The translations under genes were made by a program, and so were the position numbers. A stretch of 64,000 bases of DNA from assembly GCF_004217445.1 (NCBI RefSeq), contig NZ_SHKX01000016.1, forward strand, positions 1 through 64,000. Direction: 5' to 3'. Positions 8,659-15,964 of this stretch are shown one piece after another; positions within the stretch are counted from its first letter, which is position 1; the number at the start of each line of letters is the position of its first letter. Below the pieces are notes generated by a model. It made no database searches. It saw only the letters and a program-made list of their open reading frames with translations, and was not told the origin of the DNA. The DNA is from Fluviicoccus keumensis. GTDB taxonomy: Bacteria > Pseudomonadota > Gammaproteobacteria > Pseudomonadales > Moraxellaceae.

Positions 8659-9489
8659 TTACTGCATGAACTTCGTACCCATCGTCACCAGCTTCTGGTA
8701 GCCGGTGGGCAGCAGGCGCTGCATGGCGTCAAAGGCATAGGCTTCCGCGCCGATCAGCACGCGGCGGGCGTTCTTCTTCACGCCGTTGAGGATGGCGTCG
8801 GCGGCGTCGTCCGGGGTCACGTGCAGGAACTTCTCGAAGTTCTGCTGGCCCTTCTTCGGGTCGATGCCGATCGATTTCATGCTGTCGTTCATGCGCGCGG
8901 CCTTGGCGATATTGGTCTTGATGCCGCCCGGATGCACACAGGTGGCGCTGACGCCGCACTGTTGCAGGTCCAGTTCCTGACGCAGCGCCTCGGTGTAGCC
9001 GCGCACCGCGAATTTGCTGGCGTTATACGCGCCTTGCGAAGGCTGCGAACCCAGGCCGAAGATGCTGGAGATGTTGATGATGTGGCCGTCGCCGGAGGCC
9101 TTCAGGTGCGGCATGAATTCCTTGATGCCGTAGACCACGCCCCAGAAGTTGATGCCCATCAGCCATTCCAGTTCTTCGTAGCTCATGCCTTCCACGGTGC
9201 TGCCCAGGGCGACGCCGGCGTTGTTGAAGATCAGGTTGACCTTGCCGTGCTCCTTGGCGGTGGCGGCGGCCCAGGCCTGCATCTGCTCCAGCTTGGCCAC
9301 GTCCACCTTGGCGCTGGTGACCTTGACGCCGTAGGCTTGCGCCAGACCGACAGTCTCGGCCAGGCCTTTCTCGTTCACGTCGCTCAGCGACAGGTTGCAG
9401 CCCTGCTGGGCCAACTTCACGGCCAGCGCGCGGCCGATGCCCGATCCGGCGCCGGTAATGGCGGCGACTTTCTTTTCGAAGGATTTCAT
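8659..9489 (-). CDS. Short-chain dehydrogenase/reductase (SDR)
   Basis: 276 aa. TGAGSGIGRAL at the N-terminus binds NAD(P), NNAGVALG follows, and the active-site YNASKFAV supplies Tyr and Lys. The C-terminal extension (ADAILNGVKKNARRVLIGAEAYAFDAMQRL) is typical of SDRs annotated near hydrocarbon or steroid genes. RBS GAGGA lies about 8 nt before ATG. It is downstream of the flavin monooxygenase with a 72-nt gap that holds a dispersed CCCTCTCCC/GGGAGAGGG repeat. A role in oxidising the alcohol substrate or product of the monooxygenase is inferred from position only. Confidence 0.9.
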   Translation of the reverse strand: MKSFEKKVAAITGAGSGIGRALAVKLAQQGCNLSLSDVNEKGLAETVGLAQAYGVKVTSAKVDVAKLEQMQAWAAATAKEHGKVNLIFNNAGVALGSTVEGMSYEELEWLMGINFWGVVYGIKEFMPHLKASGDGHIINISSIFGLGSQPSQGAYNASKFAVRGYTEALRQELDLQQCGVSATCVHPGGIKTNIAKAARMNDSMKSIGIDPKKGQQNFEKFLHVTPDDAADAILNGVKKNARRVLIGAEAYAFDAMQRLLPTGYQKLVTMGTKFMQ

Positions 9490-9528
9490 GGGGTGTCCTC
9501 GGGGTTGTCTTTGTTAATCGTCATAAGT

Positions 9529-9553
9529 TCCCTCTCCCACAAGGGGAGAGGGG
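9529..9553. repeat. Dispersed inverted repeat, CCCTCTCCC family (copy 1)
   Basis: TCCCTCTCCC, a short loop, then GGGGAGAGGGGA. Similar elements occur at 28928-28950 and 29012-29049, always between genes. Confidence 0.7.
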
Positions 9554-9561
9554 ATATCCTG

Positions 9562-11031
9562 TTACCGTTCCACCTGGTAATTCTTCGCGTCAAACTGCGC
9601 GGTCTTGCGGCGGTAGTCGAAAGTGAAGCCCGGCCACAGCGTGGTGTTCTTGCCGTTGGCGTTGACGTACCAGCTCTGGCAGCCGGTGCTCCACACCGCG
9701 CCGCCCAGCTTGCTTTGGGTGTCGCGGTTGAATTCGGCGTAGGTGTCGGGCTTCACGTCCACCACCTGCCAGTTGTTCTTGTCCATCTGCTTCAGGCAGT
9801 CCATGACATAGGCAATCTGCGACTCGATCATGTACACCATCGAGTTGTGGCCCAGGCCGGTGTTGGGGCCCATCAGCATGAACAGGTTGGGGAAGCCGGT
9901 GATGGCCGCGCCCAGATAGGCTTCCGGGCCTTCCTTCCAGAAGTCGACCAGATCGACGCCGTTACGGCCGAAAATCGCGCCCTTGGGAATGGGATCCTGC
10001 GCCTTGAAACCGGTGCCATAAATGATGGTGTCCACCGGCCGCTCAACGCCGTTGCTGTCGACAATGCTGTGCTCGCGCACTTCGCGGATGCCCTGCGTCA
10101 CCACGTCCACATGCGGCTGGTCCAGCGCCGGGTAGTAGTCGTTGGAAATCAGCACGCGCTTGCAGCCGAAGGAGAAGTCCGGGGTGACCTTCTTGCGTAG
10201 TTCCTTGTTGCTGATCTGCTTGCGGATGTGGCGGCGGGCCATCAGCTCGCCCACCTTCAGCACGCGCGGGCTGAACACGAAGCCGAGGGCGCGCACTTCC
10301 AGCTGGGTGTAGATGGCGTTGCGCAGCGCTTCCTGCGTTTGCGGAATCAGCTTGAAGATCTTCTTCTCGGCGGCGGTCATGGCGCGGTCGGGCTTGGGCA
10401 CGATCCAGGGCGGGGTGCGCTGGTACAGGTCGACATGCGCGGCCTTGGGCACAATCTGCGGCACGAACTGGATGGCGCTGGCGCCGGTGCCGATGACGGC
10501 GATGTTCTTGCCTTCCAGCGGATAGTTATGGTCCCAGTCCTGCGAGTGGAAGGCCTTGCCCTTGAAGTTCTCGATGCCCTTCAGCGCCGGGTAGGACGGG
10601 GTGCTGAGGCCGCCCATGCCGCTGACCACCACGCGGGCAATATAAGTGGCGCCGCTCTTGGTGGTGATTTTCCAGCGCTTGATGCTTTCGTCATAGCGCA
10701 CTTCGCGCACTTCCTGGTTGAAGCGGGTGTGCGGGATCAGGCCGTGCTTGTGGGCCACGTGTTGCAGGTAGGCCTTGATTTCCGGCTGCGGCGCGAACAT
10801 GCGCGACCAGTTCGGATTCGGTTCGAAGGAGAAGGAATACAGGTGCGAGGGCACGTCGCAGGCGCAGCCGGGGTAGTGGTTGTCGCGCCAGGTGCCGCCG
10901 ACATCGTTGGCCTTTTCCAGGATCACGAAGTTGTTCTTCTTGGCTTTCTTCAGGGCGACGCCCATGCCGAGGCCGGAAAAGCCGGTGCCGACAATGGCGA
11001 CATCGAAGTGTTGGACGGTAGTGTTCTGCAT
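9562..11031 (-). CDS. Flavin-containing monooxygenase, Baeyer-Villiger type
   Basis: 489 aa. The N-terminal FAD Rossmann motif GTGFSGLGM is followed by the Baeyer-Villiger fingerprint FxGxxxHxxxW(D) (seen as FKGKAFHSQDWD) and a second, NADPH-type Rossmann motif GTGASAIQFVPQ. The family inserts oxygen next to a ketone, or oxidises long-chain alkanes in AlmA-like members. It is divergent from a TetR regulator gene across 144 bp carrying two palindromes, so repression by that regulator is likely. The SDR gene downstream is in the same direction. Confidence 0.92.
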   Translation of the reverse strand: MQNTTVQHFDVAIVGTGFSGLGMGVALKKAKKNNFVILEKANDVGGTWRDNHYPGCACDVPSHLYSFSFEPNPNWSRMFAPQPEIKAYLQHVAHKHGLIPHTRFNQEVREVRYDESIKRWKITTKSGATYIARVVVSGMGGLSTPSYPALKGIENFKGKAFHSQDWDHNYPLEGKNIAVIGTGASAIQFVPQIVPKAAHVDLYQRTPPWIVPKPDRAMTAAEKKIFKLIPQTQEALRNAIYTQLEVRALGFVFSPRVLKVGELMARRHIRKQISNKELRKKVTPDFSFGCKRVLISNDYYPALDQPHVDVVTQGIREVREHSIVDSNGVERPVDTIIYGTGFKAQDPIPKGAIFGRNGVDLVDFWKEGPEAYLGAAITGFPNLFMLMGPNTGLGHNSMVYMIESQIAYVMDCLKQMDKNNWQVVDVKPDTYAEFNRDTQSKLGGAVWSTGCQSWYVNANGKNTTLWPGFTFDYRRKTAQFDAKNYQVER

Positions 11032-11046
11032 GGGTTTCCCCTCGAA

Positions 11047-11065
11047 GTTGACAACAGGTGTTGTC
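11047..11065. promoter_or_regulatory. Operator-like palindrome 1 (TetR family)
   Basis: GACAACA-gg-TGTTGTC (11050-11065) has perfect 7-bp arms. Read from 11047 it also follows GTTGACA-N8-TGTC, the arrangement of the second site 29 bp downstream. It lies between the monooxygenase and its divergent TetR regulator. Confidence 0.7.
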
Positions 11066-11072
11066 GGAATAT

Positions 11073-11100
11073 ATTGTTGACATCAAGCGTTGTCAACAAT
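11073..11100. promoter_or_regulatory. Operator-like palindrome 2 (TetR family)
   Basis: ATTGTTGACA-N8-TGTCAACAAT is a perfect 10-bp inverted repeat. It shares the GTTGACA-N8-TGTC core with palindrome 1 at a 29-bp offset, close to three helical turns, which suggests paired dimer binding. Confidence 0.75.
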
Positions 11101-11175
11101 GCGTTTCAAAAATAAATGTAACATTGGCTGATGATGCAATCGGGCAGGTCAGGCGGGTCAATCAAGGTGACGGGC

Positions 11176-11850
11176 ATGAGTGAAGAGACAGCGGAAATCA
11201 AGAAAGGGCGGAGCTTCCGGGGCGTCAGCGCCGAGCAGCGCCGGGCCGAGCGTCACCGCAAATTTGTCGATGCCGGGCTGCAATTATTCGGCACTCACGG
11301 CTTCTACAACACCAAGGTACGTGAGCTGTGCGCCGAGGCGCACCTGACCGAGCGCTATTTCTACGAGTCCTTCAAAAGCACCGAGGAGCTGTTCGCGCAG
11401 GTGTTCCGCGAGGCCGTGGAGAGCATGCAGCAGCATATCCTCACCGCGATCATGGGGCAGAGCCATCAGGGTTCGCTGGCGCTGATCCGCGCCGGGTTGG
11501 AGGCTTTCCTGAAGTTTGTGCGGCAGGACCCGCGGGTGGCGCGTATCCTGTTCATCGAGGTGCCGCAGGTACGTTTGGAACACGGCTCGCTGATTGAGGA
11601 GACGATGAACGCCTTCGACCGCATGCTGACGCAATTCGGCAATGTGCTGTTTCCACCCCCGAAGGATCCGTTGATCAGGATGGACCTGATCGCCGCCGGG
11701 CTGAACGGTTCAAACGCGCACATCGTGGCGCGCTGGGTCTACGGCGGGTTCCAGCAGCCGCTGGAGGTGGTGCTGGAAAACTGTTATGCGGTCTTCGCCG
11801 GGGTGGCAAATTACTTGTCGGGAGGAAAAACGGCAGTTTCTGTAAGCTGA
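11176..11850 (+). CDS. TetR family transcriptional regulator
   Basis: 224 aa. The N-terminal helix-turn-helix reads AGLQLFGTHGFYNTKVRELCAEAHLTERYFYESF, followed by an all-helical ligand domain. ATG at 11176 is preferred over 11131 because AAGGTGA precedes it by about 6 nt and the product then begins 15 residues before the family's usual start region. Its gene is divergent from the flavin monooxygenase, and the two palindromes between them are its probable operators. The ligand is unknown. Confidence 0.88.
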   Translation: MSEETAEIKKGRSFRGVSAEQRRAERHRKFVDAGLQLFGTHGFYNTKVRELCAEAHLTERYFYESFKSTEELFAQVFREAVESMQQHILTAIMGQSHQGSLALIRAGLEAFLKFVRQDPRVARILFIEVPQVRLEHGSLIEETMNAFDRMLTQFGNVLFPPPKDPLIRMDLIAAGLNGSNAHIVARWVYGGFQQPLEVVLENCYAVFAGVANYLSGGKTAVSVS

Positions 11851-11992
11851 TGCGCCAAAGTGGCGCAAAAAGCCGATATGCGGTCGGGAAAATCTTGTTC
11901 TGTGGCCTTAAATGACCTAACCTGACCCTGCATATGTTTATAACAAAAAGATTTCTGCCCGCTTGTTTCGCAGGCAGAAAGGAGCTTTCCCC

Positions 11993-12715
11993 ATGTCCCT
12001 CAGAAAAACACTCGCTGTAGCAGTGCTGGCAACAATGGCGCTGTATCAGGCGCCTGCCCGCGCGGCGTCCGATGATATTGAAGAGTTGCGCAACGCCGAA
12101 CTGGGTGCGCGCAATGAGTGGCATCTGGTAAAAAATGACGCGATGCGGAACATCAAGACCTATTCCAAGCAGGAAGACGGCAAGCGCGTCCGCACGTTCC
12201 GGATCGAAATGGTGGTTGAGGCCTCGATGGAAACCGTGGCCCGCGTGCATTACGACGCCGACAACCTCAAGAAGTGGTTCTGGGAAACCACGGATTCACG
12301 CATGCTGAAGAAGGTTTCCCCTTACGAGTTCTACTATTACCAGGTGTTCAATGCGCCGGTCACCATGCCCGACCGGGATTCCATCATCCATGCCGTGATC
12401 CAGCCGTATACGGCGCGCAAGGGCTTCATGGTGATTACCCTGAAGGCGGCTCCGGACTACATGCCGCCCGCGAAGGGCTTGGTGCGGGTGACGCAGCAGG
12501 ATATGGCCATCAAGCTGACGCCGATGGGCAAGGACAAGACCAAGCTGGAAGTGGAAGGTTATATCGATCCGGGCGGAATTTCGCCGGTGTGGGGCATCAA
12601 CGCCATTCAGCGCATGGCGCCCTACAGCAGCATGCTGGGCTTGCAGCGCATCGTGCAGCAGCCGATGTATCGCGAGCCGACAACCCCGTCACCGTTCATC
12701 ATTTCGGCGGATTGA
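11993..12715 (+). CDS. START-domain (SRPBCC fold) secreted protein
   Basis: 240 aa. A signal peptide (MSLRKTLAVAVLATMALYQ to PARA|AS) is followed by a START-like lipid-binding domain: EWHLVKNDAMRNIKTYSKQ, then VEASMETVARVHYD and VTMPDRDSIIHAVI. ATG at 11993 has AGGAG 9 nt upstream; the longer open frame begins at a TTG without support. The protein is probably periplasmic and could bind a hydrophobic compound related to the neighbouring oxidoreductases; that link is inference. Its 3' end overlaps the convergent small ORF at 12699-12929 by 17 bp. Confidence 0.82.
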   Translation: MSLRKTLAVAVLATMALYQAPARAASDDIEELRNAELGARNEWHLVKNDAMRNIKTYSKQEDGKRVRTFRIEMVVEASMETVARVHYDADNLKKWFWETTDSRMLKKVSPYEFYYYQVFNAPVTMPDRDSIIHAVIQPYTARKGFMVITLKAAPDYMPPAKGLVRVTQQDMAIKLTPMGKDKTKLEVEGYIDPGGISPVWGINAIQRMAPYSSMLGLQRIVQQPMYREPTTPSPFIISAD

Positions 12716-12929
12716 TAGCCACCGGGGCGGACCGTGCGTCCGCCTGTTCTGCGGGAGGCTCAGCCTGAACCTCCCCGATTCCCCAGGCATCCGCCAGATA
12801 CGCCTTCACCGCTTGATCCGCCGCAAACTCCACCGCAGTGTCACCGTCCCGGATGCCCGGCAGGGTGATGGCGCAGCAATGCCCTTCCGCCCGGAAAGTG
12901 TCTTCCGGAACCGTCGGTCCGCCGCTCAT
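12699..12929 (-). CDS. Small protein of unknown function, coupled to tolC
   Basis: 76 aa, not recognised. The start ATG overlaps the tolC stop in ATGA (12926-12929) and has a strong GGGGAG Shine-Dalgarno 7 nt upstream, inside the end of tolC, so translational coupling is likely. The sequence has a Cys pair (GHCCAITLPGIRDGD), an acidic-Ala middle (AVEFAADQAVKAYLADAWG) and a Pro/Ala-rich tail; no signal peptide or membrane segment. As third gene of a tetR-tolC-orf operon it may serve the efflux system. Its last 17 bp overlap the convergent START-domain gene. Confidence 0.68.
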   Translation of the reverse strand: MSGGPTVPEDTFRAEGHCCAITLPGIRDGDTAVEFAADQAVKAYLADAWGIGEVQAEPPAEQADARSAPVAINPPK

Positions 12930-14197
12930 GGTGTGCTCCCCGGGGCATTGGTGAGGACGGACAAATCCCCGATCACCGCCAGCACCTGATAAGCCGACAG
13001 GCTCTGTTCCTGTTCGTGCAGCAGCAGGTCGACTTTCGCCGACAACAGCTCGCGTTCGGCGTCCAGAAGGTCCAGCGTGGTGCGGGTGCCGACGGCGACC
13101 TCCTTGCGGGTGCTGTCGCGCGCCAGTTCGGCGGCGGCGACTTCCGCCTGCAGGGCGGGCAGGCTGGCTTCGGCGGCCTGCCAATGCTGCCAGGCCTCGG
13201 TCATGGCCTGCAGCAGGCTTTCACGCAGGTCGGCCACGCGCCAGCGCGCGGCGTCGGCCTTGGCGACGGCTTCGGCGGCGGCGCTGCCGGTATGCCCGGC
13301 GTCGTACAGGTTCATCTGCGCTTTCAGGTAAACGCCCCAGGCGTTCAGGCGGTCATAGCCGAATTCGGTGTTGTCCTGGGTGGCGGCGCGCGCCTCGACG
13401 CTGACCTGCGGCCGGTCGCCGCTGCGCGCCACGCGTACGGCGGCTTCCAGCGCCTGCGCCTGCGCCTCGGCGGACTTCAGGGCCGGATTTTCCAGCGCCC
13501 GGCGACGGGCATCATCCAGCGTCGCGGGCAGCGGCAGTTTCGGGTAACGGCTTTGCAGGTCGTGCGGCGCTTCACCCGTCACGCGGAAATACTGGCCTTC
13601 GCTGACGGCCAGATTGGCCTTCGCCCGCGCCAGTTGCGCTTCCCCGTCCGAGAGCCGGGCTTGCGCCTGCGCCACTTCCGTGCGGGTCACTTCCCCGGCC
13701 TGAAAGCGTTTTTCAGTGTCGTGCCGCATGGTTTGCAGGGTGCGCAGCGATTCGTTGCGCAGATCCAGCAGCGCCTGGTCACGCACTACGGCGGCGTGGG
13801 CGGCGATGGCGTCGACAGCGATCCGGATTTTAAGATCTTCACCGCTGAAGCGGCTGGCCTCGGCCTGCTGTCCGGCCAGATCGCGTCCGGCCTCCAGCGC
13901 GCCGCCGGTATAGAGCGGCTGGTTCAGCGACAGGCTGAGCGTGTTCGGCCAGCGCGCGCCGGACTCGGGGAAAGGGGAGGTAGTTTGCAGGCTGGAGCGG
14001 CCGATCTCGGCACTGACGCCCAGGCGCGGCTTGAACAGGCTGGCCTGGGTATCGACGGCCCGGTTGGCGGCGTCGATATCGGCGCGGGCGGCGGCCAACG
14101 CCGGATGGTGACTGAGCGCCTGATGCACTGACCCGACCAGGGTTTGCGCCTGGACAGCCAGCGGCAACGCCAGCAGTAGCGGGACTAAAGCTTTCAT
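12926..14197 (-). CDS. TolC family outer-membrane efflux protein
   Basis: 423 aa. A signal peptide (MKALVPLLLALPLAVQAQ) precedes two repeated TolC-type helical halves: LSLSLNQPLYTGGALEAGRDLA with TRTEVAQAQARLSDGEAQLARA in the first, and LNAWGVYLKAQMNLYDAG with VGTRTTLDLLDAERELLSAKVDLL in the second. The GTRTTLDLLDAE segment is a family hallmark. The true start is 14197, whose ATG overlaps the stop of the upstream tetR gene by 4 nt (ATGA); the longer open frame to 14611 is out-of-frame tetR sequence. It probably forms the outer-membrane channel for the EmrAB-like pump encoded divergently at 14936-17544. Confidence 0.93.
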   Translation of the reverse strand: MKALVPLLLALPLAVQAQTLVGSVHQALSHHPALAAARADIDAANRAVDTQASLFKPRLGVSAEIGRSSLQTTSPFPESGARWPNTLSLSLNQPLYTGGALEAGRDLAGQQAEASRFSGEDLKIRIAVDAIAAHAAVVRDQALLDLRNESLRTLQTMRHDTEKRFQAGEVTRTEVAQAQARLSDGEAQLARAKANLAVSEGQYFRVTGEAPHDLQSRYPKLPLPATLDDARRRALENPALKSAEAQAQALEAAVRVARSGDRPQVSVEARAATQDNTEFGYDRLNAWGVYLKAQMNLYDAGHTGSAAAEAVAKADAARWRVADLRESLLQAMTEAWQHWQAAEASLPALQAEVAAAELARDSTRKEVAVGTRTTLDLLDAERELLSAKVDLLLHEQEQSLSAYQVLAVIGDLSVLTNAPGSTP

Positions 14198-14847
14198 GGA
14201 CGGTACGCCTGAAGGAAGTTGTGGACGGCGACGCGCACATAGGTGTCGCGGTCCAGATGCGCGGGGAAGGGCGGCAGGCCCAACAGCGCGCGCCATTGCG
14301 GGTGCCCCTTGATCATTTCCAGGAACTGCACGGCGGCGATGTCGGGGTGATCGCAGCGGATGACTCCGGCCTCGTGGTGACGCTTCAGGAAGTCGGCCAT
14401 CAACCCCAGGCCGTGCTGCGGGCCGGTCTTGTAGGCCATTTCCGCCAGCTCCGGAAAGCGGGCGGCCTCGGCGGCCAGCGCCCGCACCATCGCGATGCGC
14501 TCCTCGCCCAGCGAGGCTTCCAGCACCCGCCCGGCAAACAGCATCAGGGTTTCTTCCAGGTTCGCGCTGATCTCGTCGGGAATGGCGAGGGTGGCGAGGA
14601 AGGCCTGGCAACGGTCGGCGAACATGGCGGCGAACAGCCCTTCCTTGTTGCCGAAATACTTGTAGACGCTGGCCTTGGAACCGCCGGTGCGCTTCACCAC
14701 TTCATCCAGGCTGGTGCCGGAATAGCCCTTTTCCAGGAAGATGGCGCGGGCGGCTTCCAGCAGGGCTTCACGACGGGCTTCGCCCCGGGCGGTGGCGGGA
14801 CAACAGGAAAAAAAGGATTTTTCGGCAGTCATAAGACAGGCTTGCAA
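14194..14847 (-). CDS. TetR/AcrR family repressor of the efflux locus
   Basis: 217 aa. Its helix-turn-helix reads ARAIFLEKGYSGTSLDEVVKRTGGSKASVYKYFGNKEGLF. The C-terminal part resembles AcrR-type repressors. Two in-frame ATGs compete (14847 and 14832), neither with a good Shine-Dalgarno. It is first in an ATGA-linked operon with tolC and the 76-aa ORF, and divergent from the EmrAB-like genes. The palindrome at 14853-14868, at the start of the gap, is its likely operator, giving autoregulation and control of the pump. Confidence 0.9.
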   Translation of the reverse strand: MQACLMTAEKSFFSCCPATARGEARREALLEAARAIFLEKGYSGTSLDEVVKRTGGSKASVYKYFGNKEGLFAAMFADRCQAFLATLAIPDEISANLEETLMLFAGRVLEASLGEERIAMVRALAAEAARFPELAEMAYKTGPQHGLGLMADFLKRHHEAGVIRCDHPDIAAVQFLEMIKGHPQWRALLGLPPFPAHLDRDTYVRVAVHNFLQAYRP

Positions 14848-14852
14848 TGAAC

Positions 14853-14868
14853 TGTACTGTTCAGTACA
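14853..14868. promoter_or_regulatory. Operator-like palindrome between tetR and emrA
   Basis: TGTACTG-tt-CAGTACA, perfect 7-bp arms, lies 5 bp before the tetR start at 14847 and 67 bp before emrA. It resembles known AcrR-type operators built on GTACTGnnCAGTAC. Confidence 0.75.
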
Positions 14869-14935
14869 TTATCAGCGAGATCCTGAAAATGCAATATCGG
14901 CCATCCGGCCTTACTGACCCGTCCGAGCCCCGATC

Positions 14936-15964
14936 ATGAGTCGCGATACCTCCCGCAAGCTTCCCTTTGTCATCCTCGCCCTGCTGCTGCTGGCCGCGGT
15001 GGGCCTGACCATCCGCTGGTGGACCTATGGACGGTTTCATGAAAGCACCGACAACGCCTATGTCCGCGCCGATGTCAGCTACCTGACGCCGCGTGCGGGC
15101 GGGGAAGTAGTGCAGATGCTGGTGAAGAACAACCAGCCGGTCAAGGCCGGCGAGCTGTTGCTGAAGATTGACGATGCCGACTATCAGGCCCGCGTCGCAC
15201 AGGCGAAGGCGCAGGTGGCGATGCGCGAGGCCGCCTTGCTGACCAACCGTCAGGATGATTCGTCGTTGCTGGCGCAGGTGGCCGAGGCGGAAGCCGCGTT
15301 GCAGGCGGCGAAGGCCGAGGAAAGCCGCCTGCAGCTGGAGATGCAGCGCGCCAAGGCGCTGGTGCAGGACGGCGTCGCCACGAAACAGCGGCTGGATAAC
15401 GCGACTGCCGCCTGGCAGTCCGCCGTGGCGCAAAGCAAGCGCGCCGAGTCGGGCATTGCCGCCGCGCGCGCCCGGCAGGGCGGGGCGGGCACCGGCCGCG
15501 AGCAGCTGGCGGCGGAACTGGAAGCCGCCCGCGCCGCGCTGAAACTGGCGGAAATCGATCTGGCGGCCACGGAAATCCGCGCGCCGATCAACGGCGTGGT
15601 CGGCGATCTGGCGGCTCGGCTGGGCAGCCGCGTGGCGGCGGGCAGCCGGTTGATGGCGATCGTGCCGCTGGATTCGGTGTTCATCGAAGCCAACTTCAAG
15701 GAAACCCAGCTGGCCGCCATGAGGGTCGGGCAGAAGGCCGAGATTGAACTGGACGCCTATCCCGGCCTGAAACTGGAGGGTGTGATCCAGAGCCTGTCCC
15801 CGGCCTCGGGGGCCGAATTCGCGCTGCTGCCGCCGGATAACGCTACCGGCAACTTCAACAAGATCGTGCAGCGCGTGCCGGTGAAGATTGTGCTGAGCCA
15901 AGCCAATACCGACGGCAAGCTGCGCCCCGGCATGTCGGCGGAAGTGGTGGTGGAGACGCGATGA
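14936..15964 (+). CDS. HlyD-family membrane fusion protein, EmrA-like
   Basis: 342 aa. There is one N-terminal membrane segment (LPFVILALLLLAAVGLTIRW), then a biotinyl-lipoyl half (YVRADVSYLTPRAGGEVVQMLVKNNQPVKAGELLLKID), a long alpha-helical hairpin rich in Ala/Gln/Glu (about 85-205), and the second lipoyl half and beta-barrel (TEIRAPINGVVGDLAARLGSRVAAGSRLMAIVPL). It should bridge the inner-membrane EmrB-like transporter to TolC. Its stop overlaps the emrB start by 4 nt. Confidence 0.92.
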   Translation: MSRDTSRKLPFVILALLLLAAVGLTIRWWTYGRFHESTDNAYVRADVSYLTPRAGGEVVQMLVKNNQPVKAGELLLKIDDADYQARVAQAKAQVAMREAALLTNRQDDSSLLAQVAEAEAALQAAKAEESRLQLEMQRAKALVQDGVATKQRLDNATAAWQSAVAQSKRAESGIAAARARQGGAGTGREQLAAELEAARAALKLAEIDLAATEIRAPINGVVGDLAARLGSRVAAGSRLMAIVPLDSVFIEANFKETQLAAMRVGQKAEIELDAYPGLKLEGVIQSLSPASGAEFALLPPDNATGNFNKIVQRVPVKIVLSQANTDGKLRPGMSAEVVVETR

